A stretch of 64,000 nucleotides of DNA from Clostridia bacterium (GTDB lineage: Bacteria > Bacillota > Clostridia > Oscillospirales > Acutalibacteraceae), in assembly GCA_900766585.1 (NCBI GenBank), contig CAAFVV010000038.1, positions 62,001 through 126,000 on the forward strand, read 5' to 3'. How positions within the stretch are numbered: position 1 is the stretch's first letter; every line of letters begins with the position of its first letter. Position numbers and translations under genes: made by a program. Positions 1 to 8,084 of this stretch are shown in pieces. Under the pieces are notes generated by a model. It was not told where the DNA came from, made no database searches, and worked only from the letters and a program-made list of their open reading frames with translations.

Positions 1-1587
1 GAGGCCGCACAGGGAGTTTGTCTTGATGTACTGGCACAGCTCCTCCATCTTGTCGAGGTCCTCGAGTGTGCCCTTGCCGCGGGTGATCTTGTCCAGCATC
101 TCCAGCAGGCGCTTGGTGCCGACGCGGCAGGGAGTGCACTTGCCGCAGGACTCATCCACGGTGAATTCGAGGAAGAATTTCGCCATATCGACCATGCAGG
201 TGTCCTCGTCCATGACGATCAGACCGCCCGAACCCATCATGCAGCCGATGGCAATCAGGTTATCGTAGTCCACCTCGGTGTCGATCAGGCTGGCGGGAAT
301 ACAGCCGCCGGAGGGGCCGCCCGTCTGCGCTGCCTTGAACTTTTTGCCGTTCGGGATACCGCCGCCGATCTCTTCGACGATCTCGCGCAGCGTGGTGCCC
401 ATCGGGATCTCCACAAGGCCGGTATGCTTGATCTTGCCGCCCAGCGCGAACACCTTGGTGCCCTTGGAGCGCTCGGTGCCCATGGAGGCGAACCACTCCG
501 CGCCGCGCAGGATGATCTGCGGGACGTTCGCAAAGGTCTCAACGTTGTTTTCCACTGTGGGGCAGCCGAACAGACCCTTAACCGCAGGATAGGGCGGACG
601 GGGACGCGGCTCGCCGCGGTTACCCTCGATGGAGGTCATCAGCGCGGTCTCCTCGCCGCAGACGAATGCGCCTGCGCCCAGACGGATCTCCATGTCGAAG
701 TCAAAGCCGGAGCCGAAGATGTTTTCGCCGAGGATACCGGCGGCGCGCGCCTCGTCGATCGCGACCTGCAGGCGGTGAACGGCGATCGGGTATTCGGCGC
801 GGACATAGACAAAGCCCTTGGTCGCGCCGATGGCATAGCCCGCGATCGCCATGGCCTCGACGATGCAGTGGGGGTCGCCCTCGAGGACCGAACGGTCCAT
901 GAAAGCGCCGGGGTCGCCCTCGTCGGCGTTGCAGACAACGTATTTCTGCGGGGCTTTATTCGGCGCGGTGAGCGCCCATTTGCGGCCGGTGGGGAATCCG
1001 CCGCCGCCGCGGCCGCGCAGACCGGAATCGGTGATGACCTGGATGACCTGCTCCGGCGTGTACTCGGTCAGCACCTTGCCGAGCGCCTGATAGCCGTCGG
1101 TGGCGATGTATTCCTCGAGCGACTCGGGGTCGATAACGCCGCAGTTGCGCAGCGCCACGCGGTTTTGCCGGCGGTAGAAGGGGGTCGCATCGAGCGGCAG
1201 GATCTCGTCGCCTTTGACCGTCTCGTCATACAGAAGACGGGTCACGACGTTGCCCTTGGCAAGATGCTCGGTCACGATCTCGTGGACATTTTCCACTTTC
1301 ATCATGGAGTAGAAGGAACCCTCGGGATAGACGATCATGATGGGGCCGAGAGCGCAAAGACCGAAGCAGCCTGTGCGGACGACCTCCACGCGGTCGGACA
1401 GCCCCTGCGCTTCAATCTCGGTATGCAGCGCCCGGATGATCTCCTCGCTGTGAGAGGATGTGCAGCCCGTACCGCCGCAGACCAGCACATGACGCCGGGT
1501 TATGCTGTCCGGCTTGTGCTGTTTGCGGACACTGATGACGTCGCGGTACTGTTCGCGGACGACATTCAGCTCTTCCAGAGTTTTCAT
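1..1587 (-). CDS. nuoF: NuoF/HydB/HndC-like NADH-binding flavoprotein subunit (3' part outside window)
   Basis: This is the NADH- and FMN-binding subunit of a soluble hydrogenase or related NADH-linked oxidoreductase. The first 529 residues are present. An N-terminal thioredoxin-like [2Fe-2S] domain has Cys37, Cys42, Cys74 and Cys78. It is followed by the glycine-rich GRGGGGFPTGRKW nucleotide loop, the NADEGDPGAF motif and the [4Fe-4S] motif ESCGKCTPC at about 119-159. The fourth cluster cysteine lies in SLCGL, the last residues visible. Family members such as HydB and HndC carry a further C-terminal ferredoxin domain, which would lie beyond base 1. The ATG at 1587 is chosen because the protein begins with a typical N-terminus. 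An AAAGGTG sequence lies rather far upstream. Catalytic hydrogenase partners are not in the window, so HydB, HndC and NuoF cannot be separated. Confidence 0.9.
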   Translation of the reverse strand, partial: MKTLEELNVVREQYRDVISVRKQHKPDSITRRHVLVCGGTGCTSSHSEEIIRALHTEIEAQGLSDRVEVVRTGCFGLCALGPIMIVYPEGSFYSMMKVENVHEIVTEHLAKGNVVTRLLYDETVKGDEILPLDATPFYRRQNRVALRNCGVIDPESLEEYIATDGYQALGKVLTEYTPEQVIQVITDSGLRGRGGGGFPTGRKWALTAPNKAPQKYVVCNADEGDPGAFMDRSVLEGDPHCIVEAMAIAGYAIGATKGFVYVRAEYPIAVHRLQVAIDEARAAGILGENIFGSGFDFDMEIRLGAGAFVCGEETALMTSIEGNRGEPRPRPPYPAVKGLFGCPTVENNVETFANVPQIILRGAEWFASMGTERSKGTKVFALGGKIKHTGLVEIPMGTTLREIVEEIGGGIPNGKKFKAAQTGGPSGGCIPASLIDTEVDYDNLIAIGCMMGSGGLIVMDEDTCMVDMAKFFLEFTVDESCGKCTPCRVGTKRLLEMLDKITRGKGTLEDLDKMEELCQYIKTNSLCGL

Positions 1588-1683
1588 GCGTGCAGTCAAC
1601 ACCTTTCTGTTAGTTGCTTTCCACGGTACAGCGGAAAGCCCGTTCACGCCGCCCCATTACCCCATGTGCGGCATAACATGCCC

Positions 1684-1712
1684 AGTATATCACATTCTAC
1701 ATGAAAAGAAAA
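1684..1712 (-). promoter_or_regulatory. Possible promoter of the nuoF-like gene
   Basis: On the minus strand there is a TATACT hexamer at 1684-1689 preceded by TGA. A weak TTTTCT lies 17 bases upstream at 1707-1712. The -35 is poor, so this is a tentative call. Confidence 0.3.
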
Positions 1713-1766
1713 GTCTTTTTTCGCCTTTCGGTTGGCTCGGACGGAGAAAAAAGACGGATTTTTTTG

Positions 1767-1804
1767 TAAAAAAAGCCCGATGCCGATCAAATGCGGCACC
1801 GGGC
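1767..1804 (-). terminator. Rho-independent terminator of the GntR-LacI regulator gene
   Basis: The arms GCCCGATGCCG and CGGCACCGGGC pair around an eight-base loop at 1775-1804. On the minus strand they are followed by seven Ts, just after the regulator's stop codon. Confidence 0.8.
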
Positions 1805-1810
1805 GGGGAG

Positions 1811-2935
1811 TCAGGATTCTTTTTTTCGGCGGGTGGAGGCGCGTTCGATCAGCCGCACGGGCAAAAATCGGTGACTGAACGCCTGACCGTCCGATTTGTC
1901 GGTCTCATAGCACAGCTTTGCCGCTTCATAACCAATGCCTTGAAAATCCTGCGCGACGGTTGTGATCGGCACGGCGTTTTCCGCCGAGACCGGCAGATTG
2001 TCGAATCCGGCGAGCGCCACGTCGTCGGGAACGACCAGACCGCGTTGGGAGAGCGCGTAAAACAGATCAACGGCGGTGTAGTCGTTGACGGCAAACAGGG
2101 CATCGGGCGGTTCGGTAAGCGACAGTAGCTCATCAAGAATGCGCGAGGCGTTGGCGATGACGTCCTGCCGGGTGACAATGGAGCGGTCGAGACGGAGATA
2201 CCGCTCGTCCACCGGAATGCCGGCGCCCTCCAGCGCAAAGCGGTAGCCGGTGATGCGGTCCTGCACGGACGGGGCGGAAATGGTCGAGCCGCCGACCACG
2301 GCGATGCGGCGGTAGCCCTGGGTAATCAGATGATTGGTGATGAGATAGCCGCCCATGACGTTGTTGGAGCAGACCAGATTGCCGACAAGACCGTTTGGAA
2401 TCAGATCGACAAATACCAGATGGATTCCCTCGCGGATAAGATCGAAATAGAAACGGCTGTTGACATCGCTCTGAAACGGAAAGATCATCATGGAACGCAC
2501 GCCCTTGCGGATCAGAGAGCGGATGATCTCATTTTCCTCGGAGCGGTCGCCATTGGGGGAATGTACCGTGACATAGCAGGAGCGGGACTTGAGGTAGTCC
2601 TCCGCGCCGTTGATGATCTCCAGATGGCTCACGCGGGAGGCGTTGTCATTGATAATAAAGGGTATAAAAGAGGGGGCTGTCTCGGCTTCCGCCGGTGCCG
2701 GATCGCCCGGTGCTGTGCCGACAAAGGTGCCGCCGCCCTGAATACGGTAGATGCGTCCCTCGCGGCGAAGCTCCTCGAGTGCGTTCTGCGCGGTGATCCG
2801 GCTGACGCCGAACCGCGTGCAAAGCTGCTTTTCGGTGGGCAGCTTGTCGCCCTGCTGAAGCTGGCGCGAATCAATCATATCGGTAATATAGTTGCGCACC
2901 AGCATGCGCTTGGATTCACCGACAACGGTAGGCAT
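1811..2935 (-). CDS. GntR-type DNA-binding / LacI-type sensor hybrid transcriptional regulator
   Basis: This 374-residue regulator joins an N-terminal GntR winged helix to a periplasmic-binding-like effector domain, as in AraR of Bacillus. The winged helix spans about residues 1-70 and contains GDKLPTEKQL followed by FGVSRITAQNALEEL. The effector domain spans about 88-370 and includes RISGYRFAL-like and FAVNDYTAVDL segments. The effector is expected to be a sugar. The start has a good AGGAGGAAG site eight bases upstream. The gene is divergent from the glycan locus beginning at 3350 and shares about 415 bases of promoter DNA with it, so it is the obvious candidate regulator. Whether it represses or activates cannot be read from sequence; family members usually repress until the sugar binds. 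Confidence 0.9.
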   Translation of the reverse strand: MPTVVGESKRMLVRNYITDMIDSRQLQQGDKLPTEKQLCTRFGVSRITAQNALEELRREGRIYRIQGGGTFVGTAPGDPAPAEAETAPSFIPFIINDNASRVSHLEIINGAEDYLKSRSCYVTVHSPNGDRSEENEIIRSLIRKGVRSMMIFPFQSDVNSRFYFDLIREGIHLVFVDLIPNGLVGNLVCSNNVMGGYLITNHLITQGYRRIAVVGGSTISAPSVQDRITGYRFALEGAGIPVDERYLRLDRSIVTRQDVIANASRILDELLSLTEPPDALFAVNDYTAVDLFYALSQRGLVVPDDVALAGFDNLPVSAENAVPITTVAQDFQGIGYEAAKLCYETDKSDGQAFSHRFLPVRLIERASTRRKKES

Positions 2936-2972
2936 AGTGACTCTTCCTCCTGTTCATTGTCCCGTTGCTGTC

Positions 2973-3001
2973 ATTATACCCCCTTTTCGGGAAAAAGTAA
3001 A
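2973..3001 (-). promoter_or_regulatory. Promoter of the GntR-LacI regulator
   Basis: On the minus strand TTTACT at 2996-3001 and TATAAT at 2973-2978 are separated by 17 bases, about 40 bases upstream of the start codon. One TACAAATTCGT repeat sits just upstream of the -35, which would suit autoregulation. Confidence 0.7.
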
Positions 3002-3009
3002 GACGATAA

Positions 3010-3249
3010 TACAAATTCGTCGTTTCCACGAAATTGTCTCATCAATTTTGTAAAAACAGCTGAAGTTGTATGGAAACTGCAGAGCGACTATACAAAATTG
3101 ACACCCGTCAAATTACCCTATTATGCGTTGGCCATTATTTTTTTTTGATTATTTCGTCAAACGGGTTGACTTTTTCGAAAAAAATGATATGATATAACTA
3201 CCTGAACGGGGGAATGTCGTCGTACAAATTTGTCATAGAACAAATTTAG
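3010..3249. promoter_or_regulatory. Candidate operator repeats (TACAAA motif)
   Basis: Related copies occur at 3010-3020 (TACAAATTCGT), 3042-3052 (reverse complement of TACAAAATTGA), 3091-3101 (TACAAAATTGA), 3223-3233 (TACAAATTTGT, containing the perfect palindrome ACAAATTTGT) and 3240-3249 (ACAAATTTAG). The second and third form an exact 11-base inverted pair. They bracket the promoters of both divergent genes, which is the usual placement for sites of a divergent GntR-family regulator. Binding is inferred. Confidence 0.5.
3166..3193 (+). promoter_or_regulatory. Main promoter of the glycan operon
   Basis: TTGACT at 3166-3171 and TATGAT at 3188-3193 are spaced by 16 bases. Transcription would start near 3200 and leave a leader of about 150 bases. 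The palindromic TACAAATTTGT repeat lies just downstream of the expected start, a position suited to repression. Confidence 0.7.
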
Positions 3250-3265
3250 GACATCTGGAGAAAAT

Positions 3266-3310
3266 ATGCGGCGACGACAGAACAACTCTCCCGGCGGACG
3301 GTTTTCATGA
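3266..3310 (+). CDS. Possible 14-residue leader peptide
   Basis: An ATG with a TGGAG site seven bases upstream opens a 14-codon frame, MRRRQNNSPGGRFS, within the leader of the glycan operon. It contains no run of one rare amino acid that would suggest classical attenuation. It could equally be chance. No independent support is visible. Confidence 0.25.
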   Translation: MRRRQNNSPGGRFS

Positions 3311-3349
3311 CCCGGGCGTGCCGGGGCGGCGCGAAGAAGCGGAGGTACG

Positions 3350-6214
3350 ATGAGCATGGCAAGAGAGATGACGGGGCACGGCGCACTGCGGCGATTCCTT
3401 TCGGCTTCGTTGGCGTGTGTGCTGGCGGCGGGACTGTTCCTGCCGGCGGCCGCCGAGGATACGGAGCTGACCGCACCTGTGCCGCAGGAGCAGGCGGCGG
3501 AACAGACCGACAGCTACTCGGCGTATCGGGCGGCAAACGCCTCTGTGTCTCCGGCGTCTGCGGAGCTGACCGTCGATCTGTGGAGCGGTACGCTGACGGG
3601 CGACGCGGCGGTGCGTACCGATATCTCCGGCGTGGAGAAGGCGCTGTACCTGGGCGAGGAATCCTCCGCGGCCTTCCGTGTGAATGTGCCTGCCGACGGG
3701 CTTTACCGTCTGGTATTTACCTACTATACCGTTGAGGGCAAGGGCAGCGATATCGTGCGCAGCCTGTCGATTGACGGCGCCGTTCCCTTCGCGGAGGCGG
3801 AGGATCTGACGTTTGGGCGCGTGTGGGAGGACGACGGCGAGGTGCGCACCGACTATCAGGGCAACGAGATCCGCCCCGACGCCAAAGAGATACATACGCT
3901 GCGCACCGTGTCGCCGCACGACGGCAGCGGCTACTACACCGAGCCGTTTTGCTACCGGCTGACGGCGGGCGAACATACCCTGACACTGACGGCGGTCAAG
4001 GAGCCGATGGCGCTTGCGGCGCTTTCGCTCGCGCCGCCGGAGGAAACCGTCTCCTATGCGGAATACCGCGCGGCGCATACCGGCGCGGATGCGGCGCAGG
4101 ACGGCGGCAAGATTCAGGCGGAGACGATGACGTCCCGCTCGTCCAAAAGTATTTATGCGACCTCCAGCAAAAGCTCGGCGGCGATGGAGCCGCCGGCGAC
4201 CGGTATCGAAAAGCTGAACCTGATTGACGGCTCCAAATTCAAGCTGCCCGGTCAGTGGATCACCTGGACGATGACGGTGCCGGAGGACGGATTTTATCAG
4301 ATCGCCGTGCGGTATAAGCAGTCCGAGCGCGACGGCGCCTATTGCAGCCGCGCGCTGCTGATCGACGGCGAGCAGCCGTTTGCCGAGGCGGGGGCGCTGA
4401 AGTTCCCCTACACCGGCAGCTGGCAGACCATGTGGCTGTCGGATGACAGCCTGACGCCCTACCGCTTCTGGCTGACCAAAGGCTCCCACGAGCTGACGCT
4501 TTCGGTCACGCTCGGCGACATGGCGGAGCTGGTCGGCGAGGTGGATCGCCTGCTGGCAGATCTGAATACCTGCTACCGGCAGATCTATGTGATCACCGGC
4601 TCTGAGGTGGATATCTACCGCGACTATCACTTTGCCGAGCTGATCCCCGATACGCTGTCCCGTATGGAGACGCTGTGTGCGGAGCTGAAGACCGCGCTTG
4701 AGGGCATCCGCCGGGAAATGGGCACCGGTTCGTTTACCACCTCGTTTGAGAACCTGATCTTCGACATCGAGGGCATGGTGAAAAAGCCGCGCAATATCGC
4801 GTCGAAAATGGAGACGTTCAAATCCGATCTCGGCGCGCTCGGCGAGTGGCAGCAAAATGCGCTGTCTCAGCCGGTGTCGTTTGACTGGCTGTGGGCGATG
4901 AGCCCCTCCTCCGCGCTGCCGCGCCCCGACAAGGGCTTTTTCGCCGAGGTGGGCTATCAGTGCCGCCTGTTTGTCAGCTCGTTTCTGATTGATTATTCCT
5001 CTATCGGCCGGATGAACAGGGAGACGGATGCCTCGTCTGTGAAGGTGTGGGTCACCTCCGGCCGCGATCAGTCGAAGATCATCCGCCGGATGATCGACCA
5101 GAATTTCACCCCCGAATACGACATATCCGTGGAGCTGCAGCTCGTGGCGGCCGGAACGCTTCTGCGCTCCATTCTGGCGGGCAACGGACCGGACGTGGCG
5201 ATGCAGCTCGGCGCGGCGGAGCCGATGAACTATGCGCTGCGTGCCGCTGTCACGGACCTGACCCGCTTTGACGACTACAACGAGGTCGCCGCCCGGTTCC
5301 ACGAAAACGCGCTCAAGCCGTTTACCTATCTCGGCCGGGTGTATGCCCTGCCGGAGACGTTTACCTATCCGATGCTGTTTGTGCGCACGGATATCTTTGA
5401 GGAGATGGGCTGGGAGATTCCGCAGACGTGGGAGGATGTCTATGCCCTGATCATCCAGCTCAGCGCCTACAGCATGGAATTCGGCCTGCCGTTCAACAAC
5501 TCCACCTATGTGCTGATGCTGATGCAGCAGGGTGTGGAGCTGTATAACGAGGACCGCACGGCGGTCAATACCACCGGCGATGCCGCGCTGCGCACCTTTA
5601 ACCGCTGGCTGTCGTATTACAAGGATTACGGCCTGTCGGTGCAGTACGATTTCGCCAACCGCTTCCGCAGCGGCGAGATGCCGATCGGCATCGCCGATTT
5701 TGTGTCCACCTATAACCAGCTCAGCGTGTTTGCGCCGGAGATTCACGGCCAGTGGACGTTTGTGACCGTGCCGGGCACGACGCGTGAGGACGGCACGGTG
5801 GATCACACCACCAACGGCGGCGGGACAGGCGTGTCCATCCTGTCCTCCGCGAAGGATCCCGAGGCGTGCTGGACGTTCCTCAAATGGTGGACGGATGCCG
5901 AGGCGCAGGTCAACTACGGCACCGATCTCGAGAGTATTCTCGGCGCAGCGGCGCGCTATGCCTCCGCCAACAAAGAGGCGGTCGGCCGCACGCCGTGGCC
6001 GGTGAGTGATTACCGCCACATTATGGAGCAGTGGGAGTCGGTAGACTGCCTGCCGCAGGCGCCCGGCGGCTATATTGTGACCCGCTATCTGGATTTTGCC
6101 GCCCGTGAGGTCATCAACCAGTCGGCGGTTCCGGGGCAGACCGTGATCCGCTATACCAAGCTCATCAACGAGGAGCTTGAGCGGAAAAAGAAAGAATTCA
6201 TGTACAACGAATGA
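3350..6214 (+). CDS. Sugar ABC transporter binding protein fused to carbohydrate-binding-like domains
   Basis: This 954-residue exported protein has a signal peptide (about 1-36) but no clear lipobox cysteine. Two related beta-rich segments follow at about 60-225 and 235-390, each with a VPADGLYRL or VPEDGFYQI strand and a later SIDGAVPFAEA or LIDGEQPFAEA block. These resemble CBM-like or golvesin-like modules. A helical linker leads to a family-1 solute-binding domain from about residue 560 (VKVWVTSGRDQSK, GNGPDVAMQLG, YALPETFTYPMLFVRTDIF). Ordinary binding proteins are about 400-550 residues, so the N-terminal half is an addition. It starts at an ATG with GGAGG upstream and is followed at 6252 by its permease. 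Sugar binding is expected from the family; the substrate is not visible. Confidence 0.85.
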   Translation: MSMAREMTGHGALRRFLSASLACVLAAGLFLPAAAEDTELTAPVPQEQAAEQTDSYSAYRAANASVSPASAELTVDLWSGTLTGDAAVRTDISGVEKALYLGEESSAAFRVNVPADGLYRLVFTYYTVEGKGSDIVRSLSIDGAVPFAEAEDLTFGRVWEDDGEVRTDYQGNEIRPDAKEIHTLRTVSPHDGSGYYTEPFCYRLTAGEHTLTLTAVKEPMALAALSLAPPEETVSYAEYRAAHTGADAAQDGGKIQAETMTSRSSKSIYATSSKSSAAMEPPATGIEKLNLIDGSKFKLPGQWITWTMTVPEDGFYQIAVRYKQSERDGAYCSRALLIDGEQPFAEAGALKFPYTGSWQTMWLSDDSLTPYRFWLTKGSHELTLSVTLGDMAELVGEVDRLLADLNTCYRQIYVITGSEVDIYRDYHFAELIPDTLSRMETLCAELKTALEGIRREMGTGSFTTSFENLIFDIEGMVKKPRNIASKMETFKSDLGALGEWQQNALSQPVSFDWLWAMSPSSALPRPDKGFFAEVGYQCRLFVSSFLIDYSSIGRMNRETDASSVKVWVTSGRDQSKIIRRMIDQNFTPEYDISVELQLVAAGTLLRSILAGNGPDVAMQLGAAEPMNYALRAAVTDLTRFDDYNEVAARFHENALKPFTYLGRVYALPETFTYPMLFVRTDIFEEMGWEIPQTWEDVYALIIQLSAYSMEFGLPFNNSTYVLMLMQQGVELYNEDRTAVNTTGDAALRTFNRWLSYYKDYGLSVQYDFANRFRSGEMPIGIADFVSTYNQLSVFAPEIHGQWTFVTVPGTTREDGTVDHTTNGGGTGVSILSSAKDPEACWTFLKWWTDAEAQVNYGTDLESILGAAARYASANKEAVGRTPWPVSDYRHIMEQWESVDCLPQAPGGYIVTRYLDFAAREVINQSAVPGQTVIRYTKLINEELERKKKEFMYNE

Positions 6215-6251
6215 GGCGCCAAGGCCCCGTGACCAAGGAGGAGAAGGACCC

Positions 6252-7184
6252 ATGAAAAGACATTCCGAGCCGGCGGCGAGCCCCGTTCGCAAACGGTCTA
6301 TCGGCAGGAGACTTTGGGATTCCCGGGTGTCCTATGCGTTCTGTATGCCGTACATGACGCTGTTTTTTATCTTCACGGTGCTGCCCGTGCTGATGTCAAT
6401 TGTTCTGAGCTTTACCTACTTCAACATGATGCAGGCACCGCGTCTGGTGTGGTTCGACAACTATGTGCGCCTGTTCATGACCGACGATGTATTTCTGATC
6501 GCCCTGCGCAATACGCTGATTCTGGCGGTCATCACCGGTCCGGTCGGCTATCTGCTCTGCTTCATTTTCGCCTGGTTTATCAATGAGCTGTCGCCGCGTC
6601 TGCGCACGCTCTTCACGCTCTGCTTTTATGCGCCGTCCATTTCGGGCAACGCCTATCTGATCTGGACGCTGCTGTTCAGCAGCGACCGCTACGGCATGGT
6701 CAACGGCTTTTTGATGAATCTCGGCATGATTAACAAGCCGATCCAGTGGTTCCAGGATACGAAATATATGATGGGGCTGTGCATTGCGGTGCTGCTGTGG
6801 ATGAGCATCGGCACGAGCTTTCTGGTGTTTGTCGCCGGTTTCCAGGGCATCGACCGCTCGCTGTATGAGGCGGGCATGATGGACGGAATCCGCAACCGCG
6901 TGATGGAGCTTTGGTATATCACGCTGCCGCAGATGAAGCCGCAGCTGATGTTCGGCGCGATCATGTCCATCACCGGCGCGTTCGGCGTCGGACCGACGAT
7001 CACCGGCCTCGTGGGCTTCCCGAGTACGGATTATGCCGTACATACGCTGATGCACCATTTGGAGGACTACGGTACCCAGCGCTTTGAAATGGGCTATGCA
7101 TCGGCGATTGCCGTATTTCTGTTTGTGTTGATGTTTGCCTCCAACCGCGTGGTCGGGCGGATGCTTCGCCGGCTGGGCACCTGA
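6252..7184 (+). CDS. Sugar ABC transporter permease, MalF/UgpA/LplB type
   Basis: The 310-residue inner-membrane permease has about six transmembrane segments and the cytoplasmic EAA loop (EAGMMDGIRNRVMELWYITLP) through which it contacts the ATPase. The ATG at 6252 is preferred over an in-frame ATG at 6177 because it has an AAGGAGGAG site just upstream and gives the normal charged N-terminus before the first membrane helix. It lies between the binding protein (3350) and the second permease (7208) and forms a heterodimer with the latter by family precedent. Confidence 0.92.
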   Translation: MKRHSEPAASPVRKRSIGRRLWDSRVSYAFCMPYMTLFFIFTVLPVLMSIVLSFTYFNMMQAPRLVWFDNYVRLFMTDDVFLIALRNTLILAVITGPVGYLLCFIFAWFINELSPRLRTLFTLCFYAPSISGNAYLIWTLLFSSDRYGMVNGFLMNLGMINKPIQWFQDTKYMMGLCIAVLLWMSIGTSFLVFVAGFQGIDRSLYEAGMMDGIRNRVMELWYITLPQMKPQLMFGAIMSITGAFGVGPTITGLVGFPSTDYAVHTLMHHLEDYGTQRFEMGYASAIAVFLFVLMFASNRVVGRMLRRLGT

Positions 7185-7207
7185 CGGGAAGGGGTAGGAT
7201 CAAACAT

Positions 7208-8065
7208 ATGGCTAGATATCATCGCGTGCGCTGGAACCGGTCGGTGGGCGGCAATATCTGCGTATTTGCCTTTATCGGCATTTTCGCGGCGCTTATGGTG
7301 CTTCCCCTGATCTATGCGATCTCCAGCTCCTTAAAACCGCTCAGTGAGATGTGGTATTTCCCGCCCCGTTTTTTTGTGAACAGCCCGACGGGGAAAAACT
7401 TTAAAGATCTGTTTTATCTGCTCAACGACTCGTGGGTGCCGTTTACGCGCTATCTGTTCAATACGCTGTTTGTCGCGGTCACCGGTACGCTCGGTCACGT
7501 TGTTTTGGCGTCCATGTGCGCCTATGTGTTTACTAAGCACAATTTTATCGGCCGGGATCTGATGTTCAACACGGTCGTGCTGTCGCTGATGTTCAGCTCG
7601 GCGGTCACAGGCATCCCGAGCTATATCATTATGTCGGGACTGCACCTGACCGATACCTATTGGGCGTTGATTCTGCCGGCATTTTCCTCGTCGCTGGGAC
7701 TGTACCTGATGAAGCAGTTCATGACGCAGCTGCCCGATTCGCTGATCGAGGCGGCCAAGATCGACGGCGCGGGCGAGTGGCGTATCTTTTCCCGCATTGT
7801 CATGCCCAATGTGAAGCCCGCGTGGCTGACGCTGATTGTGTTTTCGTTCCAGAATCTGTGGAACGCGAGCGGCGGCGTGTATATTCAGAGCGAGGATATC
7901 AAATCCCTCAACTATGCCATCAGCCAGATCGTCTCGGGCGGCATTGCCCGCGCGGGCGCCTCGGCGGCGTCCATCGTTGTGATGATGCTTCTGCCGCTGA
8001 TCGTGTTTTTCATCACCCAGAGCAATATTATTGAAACGATGTCCTCATCCGGCATCAAGGAATAA
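7208..8065 (+). CDS. Sugar ABC transporter permease, MalG/UgpE type
   Basis: This 285-residue membrane protein has six predicted helices and the EAA motif EAAKIDGAGEWRIFSRIVMP, typical of the second permease of carbohydrate importers. It completes the first transporter with the genes at 3350 and 6252. No ATPase gene follows; in such systems one shared MsmX-like ATPase often energises several importers. The gene ends 19 bases before the next start at 8085. Confidence 0.93.
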   Translation: MARYHRVRWNRSVGGNICVFAFIGIFAALMVLPLIYAISSSLKPLSEMWYFPPRFFVNSPTGKNFKDLFYLLNDSWVPFTRYLFNTLFVAVTGTLGHVVLASMCAYVFTKHNFIGRDLMFNTVVLSLMFSSAVTGIPSYIIMSGLHLTDTYWALILPAFSSSLGLYLMKQFMTQLPDSLIEAAKIDGAGEWRIFSRIVMPNVKPAWLTLIVFSFQNLWNASGGVYIQSEDIKSLNYAISQIVSGGIARAGASAASIVVMMLLPLIVFFITQSNIIETMSSSGIKE

Positions 8066-8084
8066 ACAGGGAGGAAGGTCAGGC

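Larger units (their letters stand above)
2936..3349. other. Divergent intergenic region between regulator and glycan locus
   Basis: These 414 bases hold promoters for both directions, several TACAAA-type repeats, a possible 14-codon leader ORF and the 5' leader of the glycan operon. The region is much richer in A and T than its surroundings. The transcript leader can form a long-range stem between TGTCGTCG at about 3215-3222 and CGACGACA at 3272-3279. I do not recognise a known riboswitch class in it. Confidence 0.7.

Noticed and set aside
424..1704. A 426-codon plus-strand frame over the nuoF-like gene
   Set aside because: The minus strand encodes conserved iron-sulfur and nucleotide-binding motifs without interruption through the window edge.
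3200..3349. A metabolite riboswitch upstream of the glycan operon
   Set aside because: Only one long-range stem and AT-rich repeats are visible; no conserved core of a known class is found.
3307..3735. A 142-codon frame starting in the glycan leader and overlapping the binding-protein gene
   Set aside because: It continues in another frame over coding sequence and has Arg/Gly-rich shadow composition.
3305..6292. A 995-codon open frame antisense to the first binding protein
   Set aside because: The composition is Arg/His-rich with no domain, and it covers a well-supported gene on the other strand.
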